Below, in pieces: positions 1-9,679 of a stretch of 64,000 nucleotides of DNA. The notes under the pieces are model-generated. The model did not search any database and was not told where the DNA came from. It saw nothing but the letters and a program-made list of their open reading frames with translations. Where the stretch lies: assembly GCF_038502225.1 (NCBI RefSeq), contig NC_091298.1, positions 38,651,011 to 38,715,010 of the forward strand. The letters run 5' to 3'. This stretch comes from Cherax quadricarinatus (taxonomy: Eukaryota > Arthropoda > Malacostraca > Decapoda > Parastacidae). Each line of letters begins with the position of its first letter. Position 1 is the first letter of the stretch. Made by a program: the position numbers and the translations under genes.

Positions 1-699
1 GAAGAGAATTGTTAGTGTCGGCAAGCCTAACACTATTTTTGTGCTCCTAAGTCTGTCAGAAAGAGATCGGCCAGTTTCTCCAAAGTATTGAAGAGGACAG
101 GAGGAACAAGAAACAGAGTAGACACCAGGAACATCTGTAGAGGGAGGAGAGGTATGAACGAGATTAGTGCGAAGAGTGTTAGTCTGGCGGAAAGTAAGTT
201 TGATGTCTAAGGGACGGAGAGAATTGTTGAGATTAGAAAGACCGGAAATGTAGGGAAGGCAGAGGACAGAAGAGTTCCCAGGAGTAGAGAGTTTGGGAGA
301 GAAGAAATTACGTTCAGCTCGTGAGAAGGCAGAGTCTATGAAAGGGAAGGGTAGCCAAGACGGGAAAACGAATTATGAAGAGTGGAAATTTCTGCTGGAA
401 GGAACTGAGGATCACAGATGCGGAGGGCACGGAGAAAGAGGGAGATAAGAACACTTTTCTTGACAGGGGAAGCATGATAGGAAACGTAGCGAATGTACAT
501 GCCACTGTGCTTAGGTTTTCGGTAACCGGAAAAGGAAAAACCTGTATCTGAGCGGTGGACATGGACATCAAGGAAAGGAAGCAAGGAATTAGATTCCCAT
601 TCATCTTTAAACTTAATGGAAGGGGCAAGATTATTAAGAACTTCAAGAAAAGGTTGGAAGAAATTGGAGTCATATAGCCGTCCTGCTCCACTTCTGGTT
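1..699 (-). pseudogene. Penelope-like element (family A): RT C-terminus and GIY-YIG start, truncated by the window edge
   Basis: Reads on the minus strand from about 690 to 1. The upper part encodes the end of a PLE reverse transcriptase, with SLLPFLDVHVHR, FSGYRKPKHSGMY and LFLRALRICDPQFLPAEI, which line up with the better PLE copy at 19633-20145. After a stop near 336 the lower part encodes a GIY-YIG endonuclease start, GVYSVSCSSC then YFGETGRSLSDRL, the usual PLE C-terminal domain. The expected continuation EHKNSVRLADTN lies in the next frame, so one base appears lost near position 46-48. The YVDD part of the RT is absent because the copy is joined at about 700 to an oppositely oriented PLE terminus. 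The element would continue beyond base 1. The family assignment is firm; the copy is dead. Confidence 0.8.
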
Positions 700-758
700 A
701 GTGTGACATTGTAAATGGTCCAAGTCGGACCGAAACGTCGTCGTAAGCTCCTCTCTTC
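700..758 (+). ncRNA. Hammerhead-like PLE terminus, family A
   Basis: A 5-bp hairpin GGTCC-aagtc-GGACC (717-731) is followed directly by GAAACGTCGTC. That is the layout of hammerhead stem II, the GAAA box, a 2-bp stem III (A-U, C-G) and a GUC cleavage triplet. The upstream box reads CATTGTAAAT rather than CUGAUGA, so activity is doubtful. The same block recurs twice, inverted, at 7590-7793. Hammerhead motifs are known in PLE pseudo-LTRs; applying that to this copy is inference. Confidence 0.45.
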
Positions 759-759
759 T

Positions 760-978
760 ATGTTGTCTATGTTCCCCATCAGTAAAATGGGTACCTAGGT
801 GTTAGTCGACTGGTGTGGGTCGCATCCTGGGACACTGACCTAATTTGCCCGAAATGCTGAGCATAACAAGGGGATTTCTATGCAGTAGTATGTCATTGTT
901 GTCAGCTAGGCCTGTATACCATGTACATGTACTTGTAGTAAATAAAGATATTATTATTATTATTATTATTATTAATAA
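760..978 (+). mobile_element. V-type SINE, copy a (tRNA head missing), (ATT)n tail
   Basis: The block from TATGTTCCCCATCAG through GTCGACTGGTGTGGGTC and the GTAAATAAAGAT tail followed by (ATT)n also occurs, in reverse orientation, at 62875-63087. Its first half matches the middle of the element at 6426-6680. The tRNA-Val-like head seen in that copy is absent, so this copy is 5' truncated and abuts a PLE terminus. The tail ends in about nine ATT units, consistent with LINE-driven retroposition. Confidence 0.65.
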
Positions 979-1007
979 AGGAAAAGGTGGGGTCGGTTAC
1001 ACACATA

Positions 1008-1409
1008 TAAGAACATAACATACATCGCCACTCCACCACCCTTCCTTTTGAACCTATCAGTGTGGAATAGTTTATAACCCTGTATGTTGCATTCAGAAGG
1101 CATCTCTCTATCTTCCAGGTTGAATCAGGTCTCTGTTATACCTATAATATCTATATTACCTACACTTGCAAGTAATCTTTGCTCATCTATCTTATTTCTT
1201 TGATTCCTACTATTTCTATAGTAAACCTTAAGGGAGCTAGTCACTAGTTGCCCTCTGCTATCTCTCTTTGTTTGTTGATCAATTGATGTGCCATTACTAG
1301 CAACTTTATTTTGAATATTGTCTTTTAAACATATCCCTGAGGTATCCCGGTAATAACTGCTGTTTTTATCCATAATACAGCAGCCTGATTGTTTCCCACA
1401 AACACCCAT
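1008..1409 (-). pseudogene. CR1 ORF2 N-terminus (AP endonuclease start), truncated
   Basis: The region reads SLKVYYRNSRNQRNKIDEQRL then GNIDIIGITET, the first endonuclease motif with the ET catalytic pair. After a frame break the minus strand continues with CNIQGYKLFH and a GGVAMYV-type segment near 1010-1085. The same order is seen in the copies at 28194 and 23432. The rest of ORF2 is missing. Confidence 0.7.
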
Positions 1410-1429
1410 ACCTCTATAATCTATCAGTT

Positions 1430-2268
1430 TAAATTCCTAGACAAGTCATCAATTACCCTCTCAATCGAATTGGCTAATGCAACCACTCCATCCCCAGAGA
1501 GATGAACCCCATCCCTTGCATACATATCACATTTGCCAAAGAATAGGTCCCACTTATTAATGAATGGAATTGCAAGTTTCTTGCAGTACCTGTCTAGCCA
1601 GCAATTTATTCCAATTGCCCTAGACATTCATTCATTGCCCACTCACTTTCTAGGCAAGATGCTACATATGCCTGGGAGCCCTCCCATAGACCTAACTACT
1701 TCTATGGCTGACCTGTACTTATCCAGCAGCTCCTCTCTCCTGCCCTTCCCAGTGTCATTACCCCCAGCACTAAGATAATGGGCTTGTTCCCATTACCTGC
1801 CATAATATTATCCAACCTGCTGACTATGTCACCAACACCAGCTCCAGGAAGGCACACCCTCTGTCTGACCTTCCTGCCTCTGTTACAAAAAGCATGGTCC
1901 ACATATATTACCTGAGAATCTCCTATTAAAATATTCTTACCTTGATTAACAGGGGAATCAGTGGTACCTTCAACCTCACTAACCATTGAAGTGCACTCGT
2001 CCTGGAGAACAGAGAATCGATTTCCTACCTTCATATCTCTGTTAACCCTCCTTATCTTCCTTCTTCCTTAACTGTGAACCACTTGCCACTTAAAGTGGCT
2101 GCCACTATCACTGCTAGAGACCATTTCCTCCTTACCAGCCAAATCCTTCTCGCACTCACTCACAAACCCCTCTAAGCGAAGCTTCAGCCTCCTATTTTCC
2201 TCTTGAAGAAGTAGAATCTCCTTCTTCAACACCTGAACCTGAGATTCTAAAACACTACAACAAGCCAT
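1430..2268 (-). pseudogene. CR1 ORF1: coiled coil plus SGNH/GDSL esterase-like domain, frameshifted
   Basis: The start chosen is the ATG at 2268 (MACCSVLESQVQVLKKEI), which opens a leucine/glutamate-rich coiled coil ending near 2068. A second segment (2034-1702) carries ILIGDSQVIYVDHAFC, CLPGAGVGDIVSRLD and NIMAGNGNKPII. These match the esterase block I (GDSQ) and flanks seen in the copies at 27764 and 40777. A one-base shift turns the expected LSAGGND block III into LGVMTLG. The third segment (1627-1424) carries WLDRYCKKLAIPF and ARDGVHLSGDGVVALAN, with the D-G-V-H block V. ORF1 esterases are typical of CR1-group LINEs. It is broken by at least two frame changes. Confidence 0.75.
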
Positions 2269-2480
2269 GGTACTTGGTAACACCCCAAGCTAACTCCAAG
2301 AGCTTGGGACAGGTATGACCGCAGGTGACCATTGACCTCAGCGTACTGACCACTGACCTCAGTGTACTGAATAATACGACCACTTACCAGATTTTCTCTG
2401 GTGGTCACTTGATGCCGCTGGATCACCCACATACCTAACTGGCCAGTATCAGTTGACTACAACTAGAAAGGTTACTTAAC

Positions 2481-4635
2481 CGTGGTTGAGGAGGTCGCGT
2501 TCCTTGTCTGTCTTATTTCCTTCTCCGATACCGATGTGCGCCTAAACCGATACGGTTCGTCTTCCAGCAGGATGAAGTATCCATTGGTTTGTCCCGATTT
2601 AGGAGCCGTGATTCCGTAAAAGCTCTGTGTCCCTCGCACACTTACTTGTGCTCACTCGGAGAACGGCGGCTCGTTTCACTTCACATATTCTCATAACTTA
2701 GTGTTATTATCACCGATTACTTCACAGTTCACAATACGACTTAACATCTCATTAATTTTACACACGTTTGAAGTCGATACATTAAGATATGAGCCCGATG
2801 AGTGATGACTGAATCACGGGTATTTTTCCCCTGAAAACTCGTCATGGCGTCGCGCCATTTCCCCTAGGCGTCTACCATTATTCACGAATTTTATCACTTT
2901 ATTACAGTGGTCCCGTAAATTACGTTCCCTCACTCTTCACCAGGAACAGTTACAACAATTCCTATTACGAAGTGAGGCCTATATTAATCCTTAGGCTGCC
3001 GTGGACGCCAATTTCCTAGTCCCATTTTTGACCAGCCTGTTAAACAGCATTCAAAACACTCCCCCTTCTCCCCCCTCTCCATCGGCGCATGCGCAGCTTC
3101 TCTGTTGGTTCTCCTCTTCAAAATACACTATAGACCAACAGTAATGCATTAATCATGTATATTTACATTATAAAAAACATACAATATAATTTTGGGAAAT
3201 TATTTTCCACAGCTCTCATCCCTAGCACCAGGGTTGTTCTGCTATCAACTCCTGCTACCAAATATTCTCCACGATTTCTCCGGCTTGTGCAGTGATTGTT
3301 TTTGTTGTATATTGAATTATTTAATTAATTTCCCTCAGTGAGCACTTTGCAGTAATTTTTCAGACCCAATTAAGTTTCATAACCTTGCATTCTGTTCTAG
3401 TGCCATTTTGTGCAGTATTTTTATTAAGTAAATTTTTCCACAGTATTTCGTATAGTTTTCCCTACCACGTGCTCTGTACTCTTTTTTTTTCGTTCAACTG
3501 CGCCCCCAAGCCGCAGCCAGCCAGTGTGTTCGAACACACGCGCCCTTAGTGTTTACAAGATTTGGTTGTGTTCCTTTACGCCTTTCATTTTCACTGAGTC
3601 TTGCATCTTTACTTGTATTTCCCAAGCTGTACCTCATCATTCTAACCCCATAGAAGACCCCATAACGACCACATGAGCTTAAACATGTGTGAGTACTGCC
3701 TCTGTCAAGACTTCCCATGCATTTCTGATGTCCTAGTACCACCAGTTGTGTCTTCAGTGCCTACATACCTGTGTAATTGTTGCACAGACTTCTCCACAAT
3801 TAAAGATAAATAAACAGTGACTTGTCTGGCATTTCCTAGTTTTTGTGACATTATTTTTTTTTCAGGCGCTTAATGCAGCCCCTTGCTGAAGCCATTCTTT
3901 CAGTGAACTGCTCAGTTTGCAGTCATCCGTCAGCACCTTAAGCTCTGTATACACTTTGTGCACCTTGCCTTTTATCTACATTATTTCACCTTGCTGGTTA
4001 CCCCAGCATCTTGTTGCATTTTTGCATTTACGTTTCAGAATAATATTCTGTAACATGGATACCAATTTATAATTACTTGCTATTAATAAAAATTGTTCAG
4101 TGTGCTACCTATTTTTTTTATTAAATTATTCCTGTGTGCTTTTATTTCATTGTTGCCTATGAGAGCTAAAATTGGCACTACCGGCGGCAGCAAGTTTCTT
4201 GCTCCTCTATTTTACTTCCACCAGAGGTTCCTAACAACGCTGTGGTGGCCTAAGATACATGGATACTCAGAATGATCTAATTCAGTTGCAGAAATCATTC
4301 AAAATGCGCTATATAACCAAATAAGAAGACTTGTGTTTCCGCCACCTACCCCACTGCCAGGCAAAGGGAAACATTCCAGCATCTGCACACAACCCATCGC
4401 CTTCCATTCATCTGAAACCACTGTCAATGGCCAGGTCAGGGCAACAAGCGAAGGTCCAGCAATCAACCAAGGACTCCTGACACCACAGGTGAGAGAAGCA
4501 AAAATTTAAGGAAAACTCCTACTGCCTGCCAGAAGGACACAACCCTCACCAGTCACCGCTACCGCCACAACACTTGCCAGACAATGGCAATAAACATGGC
4601 CACTGCCACAAACATCCAAGATAATTCGTTCTCTG
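2481..4635. other. Unassigned intergenic sequence
   Basis: No coding motif, tRNA or clear repeat is recognisable. Short open frames (for example near 3494-3742 and 4093-4275) show no known motif and look fortuitous. There is a T run at 3481-3491. The stretch 2500-2900 has higher GC and several CpG sites and could be LINE leader or a host regulatory segment, but I cannot support either. Confidence 0.4.
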
Positions 4636-6118
4636 GATCAATCAATCAAGTTTATTCTCTATAAGGATTACAATGCGGGGTTTACAGATTTTGGTTATTG
4701 TGTGGTTTACATGTAATAAAATACTAATTACAGAGGGGGCCACTAGGACACCTAGCATGGCTAGGCATTTCGGACAAACTTAGATTAATTCTTAACCCTA
4801 AATTATTACAAATTATGGAGTAAGTTGACTAAATACTAAGTGACTAAATACTAGTTTGTGAGTTTAGCAATGTGAATTCTTTTGTTTTGGCACAATACAT
4901 AGTTTCTATATTGGAGTATCACAGGCAAACTTATAACTTGTTAGGATTCATTATTTTAAGATTAAGATTCGTATTTCTGTGCTTATAGTCAAATGGGTGA
5001 GTGAAAGTGTGCCACCAGGTGGTTTTTATGTAGTTAGTTGGCGGGGTGTATCAGGGAGATAAGATGTTTTCTAACGGTAGTTTTGAAGGTGATGAATGTG
5101 TCTGCAGTTCTAGAGTTTTCAGGTAGGGTGTTCCAGATTTTAGGGCCTTTGACATACATTGAATTTTTGTAAAGGTTTAGTCAGACACGGGGAATGTCGT
5201 AGAGATGTTTGTGTCTGGTGTTATGCCTGTGGGTCCTGTCACAACTATCAAGAAAGCATTTTAGGTCAAGGTTAATATTGGAATTAAAGGTCCTGTAGAT
5301 GTAGATTGCATAGTAGTAAGTGTGGATGTTCTGAACAGGGAGTAAGTTCAGATCTATGAAGAGTGGGGGGGGGGTGTTGCCAGGGATGAAATTTAGTGAT
5401 TATTCTTACTGCAGCTTTTTATTGGGCTATTATTGGCTTTAGGTGTGTTGCTGCAGTTGATCCCCAAGCACAAATAGCATAGGTGAGGTATGGATAAATG
5501 AATGAATGGTATAGTATGAGAAGGGTATTTTGCGGCATGTAGTATCGTATCTTGGAAAGGATCCCAACTGTTTTGGATAATTTTTTTTTGTTATGTGTTG
5601 GATATGGGTGCTGAAATTCAGGTTGTTGTTGAGGTATAGGCCTAGGAATTTGCCCTCATTATGTCTGGCAATTAGAGTGTTGTCGATCTTAATGTTAAGT
5701 TGCGCAACACCTGCTCTGCTACCAAACTTAATATAGTAAGTTTTGTCAGTGTTAAGTGTAAGTTTATTGGCTGTCATCCAAGTCGATATTTTGAGCAACT
5801 CCTCGTTAACAATGGTGTCGAGGGTGGCAAGATTAGGGTGAGAGATGACATAAGTCGTGTCGTCAGCAAAGAGAATTTGTTTCAGGTGTTGGGATACGTT
5901 TGGAAGATCATTGATGTAAATGAGGAAAAGCAGGGGTCCAAGGACACCTCCCCGCGGAACTCCAGTATCAAGTGGCCATGTTGATGATGCTGTGTCTTTA
6001 ATGGTGACATACTGATACCTATTAGTAAGGTAGGATTTGAAATATGCAAGTGCATGGCCTCTTATACCTTAATGGTTAAGTTTGTGGAGTAGGATGCCGT
6101 GGTCTACTGTGTCAAAAG
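4636..6118 (-). pseudogene. LINE-J (Jockey superfamily) copy 1: RT and C-terminus, 5' truncated
   Basis: On the minus strand this encodes the later part of a LINE RT: GIRGHALAYFKSYLTNRY, GVPRGGVLGPLLFLIYIND, the catalytic box FADDTTYVISHPN (about 5850) and ISTWMTANKLTLNTDKTYY. It ends with a tail region THRHNTRHKHLYDIPRV and GPKIWNTLPENSRTAD. It starts abruptly at an AFDTVDH motif near 6118, so it is 5' truncated. The 3' end (about 4640) is a short (TTGA)n repeat. Frames shift after about 5580. The FADD box is intact here but mutated in the longer copy at 10310. Clade within the Jockey superfamily is not resolved by eye. Confidence 0.75.
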
Positions 6119-6123
6119 CTGAG

Positions 6124-7131
6124 GATTTGAACATTAAAGACCCAGAAATAGGTGAAATCATCAGGAGGCAAAGCAAAAAATCAGACTGTTAACTAGGGAA
6201 ATGGATGAACTTAAAAAGTCCGATGATATGTTAACCCGGGAAATTAAGGACTTGCAAACCACCAACACACAGTACATGAACAAGATTACAACTCTAGAAT
6301 AATAAATAAAAAACTCACAGGAACAACTAAGCACATCCACACCTAGTCTGAGGACTCCATCAACCGCCTAAAAGATCAAGTTACTCAACTGAACACCAAC
6401 ATTGTAGACTTACAACTTACCGATGTTATCTGGAGAGTTTATCTGGAGAGAGTTCCGTGGGTCAACGCCCCCGCGGCCCGGTCTGTGACCAGGCCTCCTT
6501 TGGTCAGTGTCCCAGGATGCGACCCACACCAGTCGACTAACACCCAGGTACCCATTTTACTGATGGGGAACATAAACAACAGGTGGAAAGAAACACGTCC
6601 AATGTTTCTACTCTGGCTGGGAATCGAACCCAGGCCCTCACCGTGTGAAGCGAGAGCGTTAACCACCATTTCGATCAACAATTGTCTGACTCAGTTGTAA
6701 TGAAAAGTAAACTTCTTCCTGCAACTATAACTCAGGAAACATGTAAACAAACCACACTGAAACTTATCCTAGACCATCTTCATCTCAACATATCAAGTGA
6801 TGATATAAAGGAGTGTAAAGTCATAGGTTATCAAACTGGAAAGAAGTCACTAATTCTAAAATTCAACTGTAGCTCTCAAAGAAATAATGTATTAAATACG
6901 TCTATTACTTTGAAAAGTGATGTATATGTTAACGAGTGCCTGACCAAATTAGGGCAAAATCTCCTCTATGGACTAAGAAAGTTAGGACATGACAGGGAAA
7001 TCCACCAATACTTTGCGAGGGATGGGAAAGTTGCTGTTAAAATGGAACCAACAGGAAAGAGATATTTTGGTTCTACTGAACACGAACTAAAAAAAGTCCC
7101 AAGAGATTCTAGCCTCACTGAATTGGAATAA
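6124..7131 (+). pseudogene. LINE-J ORF1 protein, split by a SINE
   Basis: The first part (6130-6425) encodes a K/E-rich heptad-like segment with stops. After the SINE, an open stretch at 6682-7131 encodes KLLPATITQETCKQTTLKL, ECKVIGYQTGKKSLILKFN, DVYVNECLTKLGQNLLYGLR and REIHQYFARDGKVAVKME. The VYVNE...LL...R and ARDGK pattern is typical of LINE ORF1 RNA-binding C-termini. The ATG at 6685 is probably not the true start because the protein should continue from the 5' side of the SINE. The terminal TAA is at 7132. Confidence 0.65.
6426..6680 (-). mobile_element. V-type SINE, copy c: tRNA-Val-like head, shared core, LINE-derived 3' tail
   Basis: On the minus strand the head carries an A-box-like TGGTTAACGC, an anticodon-loop-like GCTTCACACG (CAC, valine) and a B box GGTTCGATTCCC. 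Next comes the core shared with the copies at 760 and 62875 (TGTTCCCCATCAG, GTCGACTGGTGTGGG). The 3' ~70 bp (GGAGGCCTGGTCACAGACC to CTCTCCAGATAA) matches the 3' end of the LINE at 35889-36246. It interrupts LINE-J ORF1. Sharing a LINE tail is how SINEs recruit LINE RT, so the partner can be proposed from sequence alone. Confidence 0.75.
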
Positions 7132-7394
7132 AATGCATTTTGTACCCACTTTACGAAAGTATTGTTATGAAACCATATTTTTTTATTAATTTATTCTCTA
7201 CAAAACCTAATTTACACTTCAGTTTGTCAATCTGACAGCAGTAAATTGTCAAAGTTGCTCAAATACTATTTATAGCATATACTCTTATTCATTTATACTT
7301 ATCATTATCTTTTACCAGACTATTAGTACAGATCTATACTTTATTTTTAACTACTCTTTTATATACTGTACTTGTTTTTTACCTTATTACTGGC

Positions 7395-7900
7395 TTATTT
7401 TTACCATTTATAAATTTCTTATTAACTGTTATTACAATTTTATTTCATTTTACTTTTTTTTTAATATCTGAATTGCCAAATATTCTCATCTGCAGCACCA
7501 TTATAAATTTCTTATTATCTGCTTTTACAATTTTATTTTATTTTGCTTTTTTTTTTAATATCTGTTATTGCCAAATATTCCCATTTACGCAAATAACCCG
7601 CACATAAAAGAGAGAAGCTTACGACGACGTTTCGGTCCGACCATTGACAAAGTCACACAGTGACACAAAGTCACAGTGTGACTTTGTCAATGGTCCAAGT
7701 CGGACCGAAACGTCGTCGTAAGCTTCTCTCTTTTATGTGCGGGTTATTTGTGTATCGTTCCAGTCACGGTATTGTGCCTTTTTGTTATTTATTTATTCCC
7801 ATTTACGGTTTATAAATATTGCAATTTTATTTCAATTTACTTTTTTTTAATATCTGTTATTGCCAGTTACTCCCATTTACAGTTTAAAAATATCTGTTGT
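7395..7900. repeat. A/T-rich ~95-bp degenerate tandem repeat between LINE-J ORF1 and ORF2
   Basis: Units contain TTTATAAATTTCTTATTA, ACAATTTTATTTCATTTTAC, a T run, then AATATCTG and TTGCCAAATATTC. About four imperfect units are visible, the third cut by the 204-bp insert at 7590-7793. It contains no coding sequence. Confidence 0.6.
7590..7793. mobile_element. 204-bp inverted PLE-terminus unit, family A, with 14-bp target duplication
   Basis: Two copies of the family-A hammerhead-like block face each other. The left arm (about 7591-7660) is the reverse complement of the right arm (about 7676-7755) except for a 5-bp gap, and both contain GACGACGTTTCGGTCC or its complement. The unit ends with TCCAGTCACGGTATTGTGCC and a T/A-rich end. 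The 14-bp sequence TATTCCCATTTACG is at 7576-7589 and again at 7794-7807, directly flanking it, as expected of a target-site duplication. There is no coding capacity. It is best read as a non-autonomous PLE derivative. Confidence 0.7.
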
Positions 7901-8258
7901 TTACCATCTTATAATCACAGCACTGCAAAAACTCATATAGGCTTTAATTTAGAACTGTACATATATTACTGTACTATCTATTGTAAACAACTTATATTAG
8001 CCTTAGTGCAATTACAAGTTATAGTCTGGTGCTATATTATTTTATAATTTTATCTTAATAGCTTATACTTAGTTAATATCTAGTTCATTCTTAGCTTAAT
8101 ACATAGTCAACACTAAGCTCATTATGTTTAATAATTTTTACACTCTACTTGACCAACATGTATTAGCTATGCACTTGTCCAAACATTCCCTTATTACAGA
8201 TGTCAGTACTGGAACTCAACACACTATATATGACATAAAAAAATACCATTTAACCTAA

Positions 8259-9600
8259 ATGATGAATGATCACGTCGACCCAGATCTAAATCTGTATAAT
8301 CTAACTCCCAGTCAAAATTTAATGGAGAGTAACTGCCTCTATTACACAGTATCACAAGCCAGCACTGTCCTAAATACCGCTATAAATATTACAGTTCTTA
8401 ATTATAATATGAAGCCCCTAAGCAAACACTATGATGACCTCCTGGCACTCCTTGATTCCCTAAAGACAACCTTCTCCTGTATTATTCTCACTGAAACCTT
8501 GCTTAAGCAGGACAAGAGATATCTAATCACCACCAGGATACAGGGCAATCCATAACTGCAGACCATACCAAGTTGGGGTGGTATTAAAATCTATTGCTCT
8601 AATGTTTTATCTTGTTATAACGCCACTTGCTATAGTGATGAATAAGGAGAATATGTTTTTGCAAATTTTCCTGTAAAATACCTTAAGAGTCCTATAACAA
8701 TCGGTGCCATTTACCGGATGCCTCGTGCAAACATCCCAAATTTTAGCGATAAATTAAAGACACTAATAACAAACAACCAAGTGAACAAGCGCCACCTACT
8801 CTTGGCCTAACAGATGACCAACCAGTAACTAATTGAATCAACAATATGAACAACACACTTCTCATACCAACTAAAACCAAACTAACTAGGCTAACTGAAA
8901 CAAGTGCAACCATTATTGACCATATATGGACCAATATATTAGCCCCCCTTAAATCAAGGATAATCACAGACAGCACTACTGACCACTGCCCCACCTTCAT
9001 CTTAACAAACATTAGTAAACAACCACTGGAATATAACAACGATTCTTCTAGACTCCATGATGAGGCTTCAGTAGGTAACTTCACAGCAGAGCCAGGGATG
9101 GTTGACTGGCCTACAGAATTCTCCAATACTAATGGTATCAATGATTGGATAGATATATTTCTTAACAAATTACTTAGACTATATAACAAACATTGCCCCA
9201 TAAACACGAAACAGATTACGGATAAATGGCTAGGTTGCCCATGCCTAGCTAACAGCATACTAAGATCTATAGATAAGGAACATCAATAGGAAAAGCAATA
9301 TAGACAGAGCTTAATACACAAAGATATTATTAAACACTATGCATCAGTCATCACCAAACTAATAAGAAAGGCCAACCAATTGTACTATTCCAACAGATTC
9401 ACCGAAACAAGAGGAGATATAAAAAAGACCTGGAAAACTCTCTCAGATTCTGGGCACCCACAAACTGAAGAAAATAAGGATATTGTTCTAAACCGAATGA
9501 AACATAACTACAGCCTATTGATACAGTTAACAAGATAAATGACTTCTTCTCAACCACAGGATCAAATCTCGCCAGTAAAATCCCAGATACCAACGCCTAA
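8259..9600 (+). pseudogene. LINE-J ORF2 AP endonuclease region, broken
   Basis: The N-terminal endonuclease motif INITVLNYNMKPLSKHYDD then FSCIILTETLLKQ is seen at 8380-8510, with the N-x-x-S-like start and the T-E-T catalytic segment. A later frame (8846-9289) carries LTETSATIIDHIWTN and DSTTDHCPTFI, the TxxDHIxTN and SDH-type motifs of LINE endonucleases. Several stops and shifts separate these pieces. It belongs with the RT at 9729-10855. Confidence 0.65.
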
Positions 9601-9679
9601 GCAAGTGATTGCTGAGATGGGAATTTCCCAGCCTCCTTCTATCTTGCACCTACTGAGCCCACTGAAGGCACCATGATCA

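Larger units (their letters stand above)
1008..2480 (-). mobile_element. CR1-like LINE, copy 1: 5' half (ORF1 and start of ORF2)
   Basis: Minus-strand copy that keeps ORF1 and the first part of ORF2 and ends abruptly near 1008 inside the endonuclease domain. It is therefore 3' truncated, unlike the 5'-truncated copies elsewhere in the window. Order on the minus strand is a short leader, coiled-coil N-terminus (from 2268), SGNH/GDSL esterase-like ORF1 domain (about 2000-1430), then the opening of the ORF2 AP-endonuclease. Sequence from about 2480 to 2700 may be leader but I have no second copy to compare. Confidence 0.75.

Noticed and set aside
314..691. Plus-strand frame over the first PLE fragment
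   Set aside because: It is the antisense of recognisable PLE RT coding sequence and has no motif of its own.
6600..6680. Functional tRNA-Val gene
   Set aside because: The acceptor stem is not formed and the B box continues into a SINE core; it is a tRNA-derived SINE head.
7576..7807. CRISPR-like or riboswitch-like element
   Set aside because: Only two inverted copies, a eukaryotic context and PLE terminus homology; no array of spaced direct repeats.
8743..9258. 171-residue minus-strand frame
   Set aside because: It is opposite the LINE-J endonuclease (LTETSATIIDHIWTN on the plus strand); the L/V/S-rich content is a shadow.
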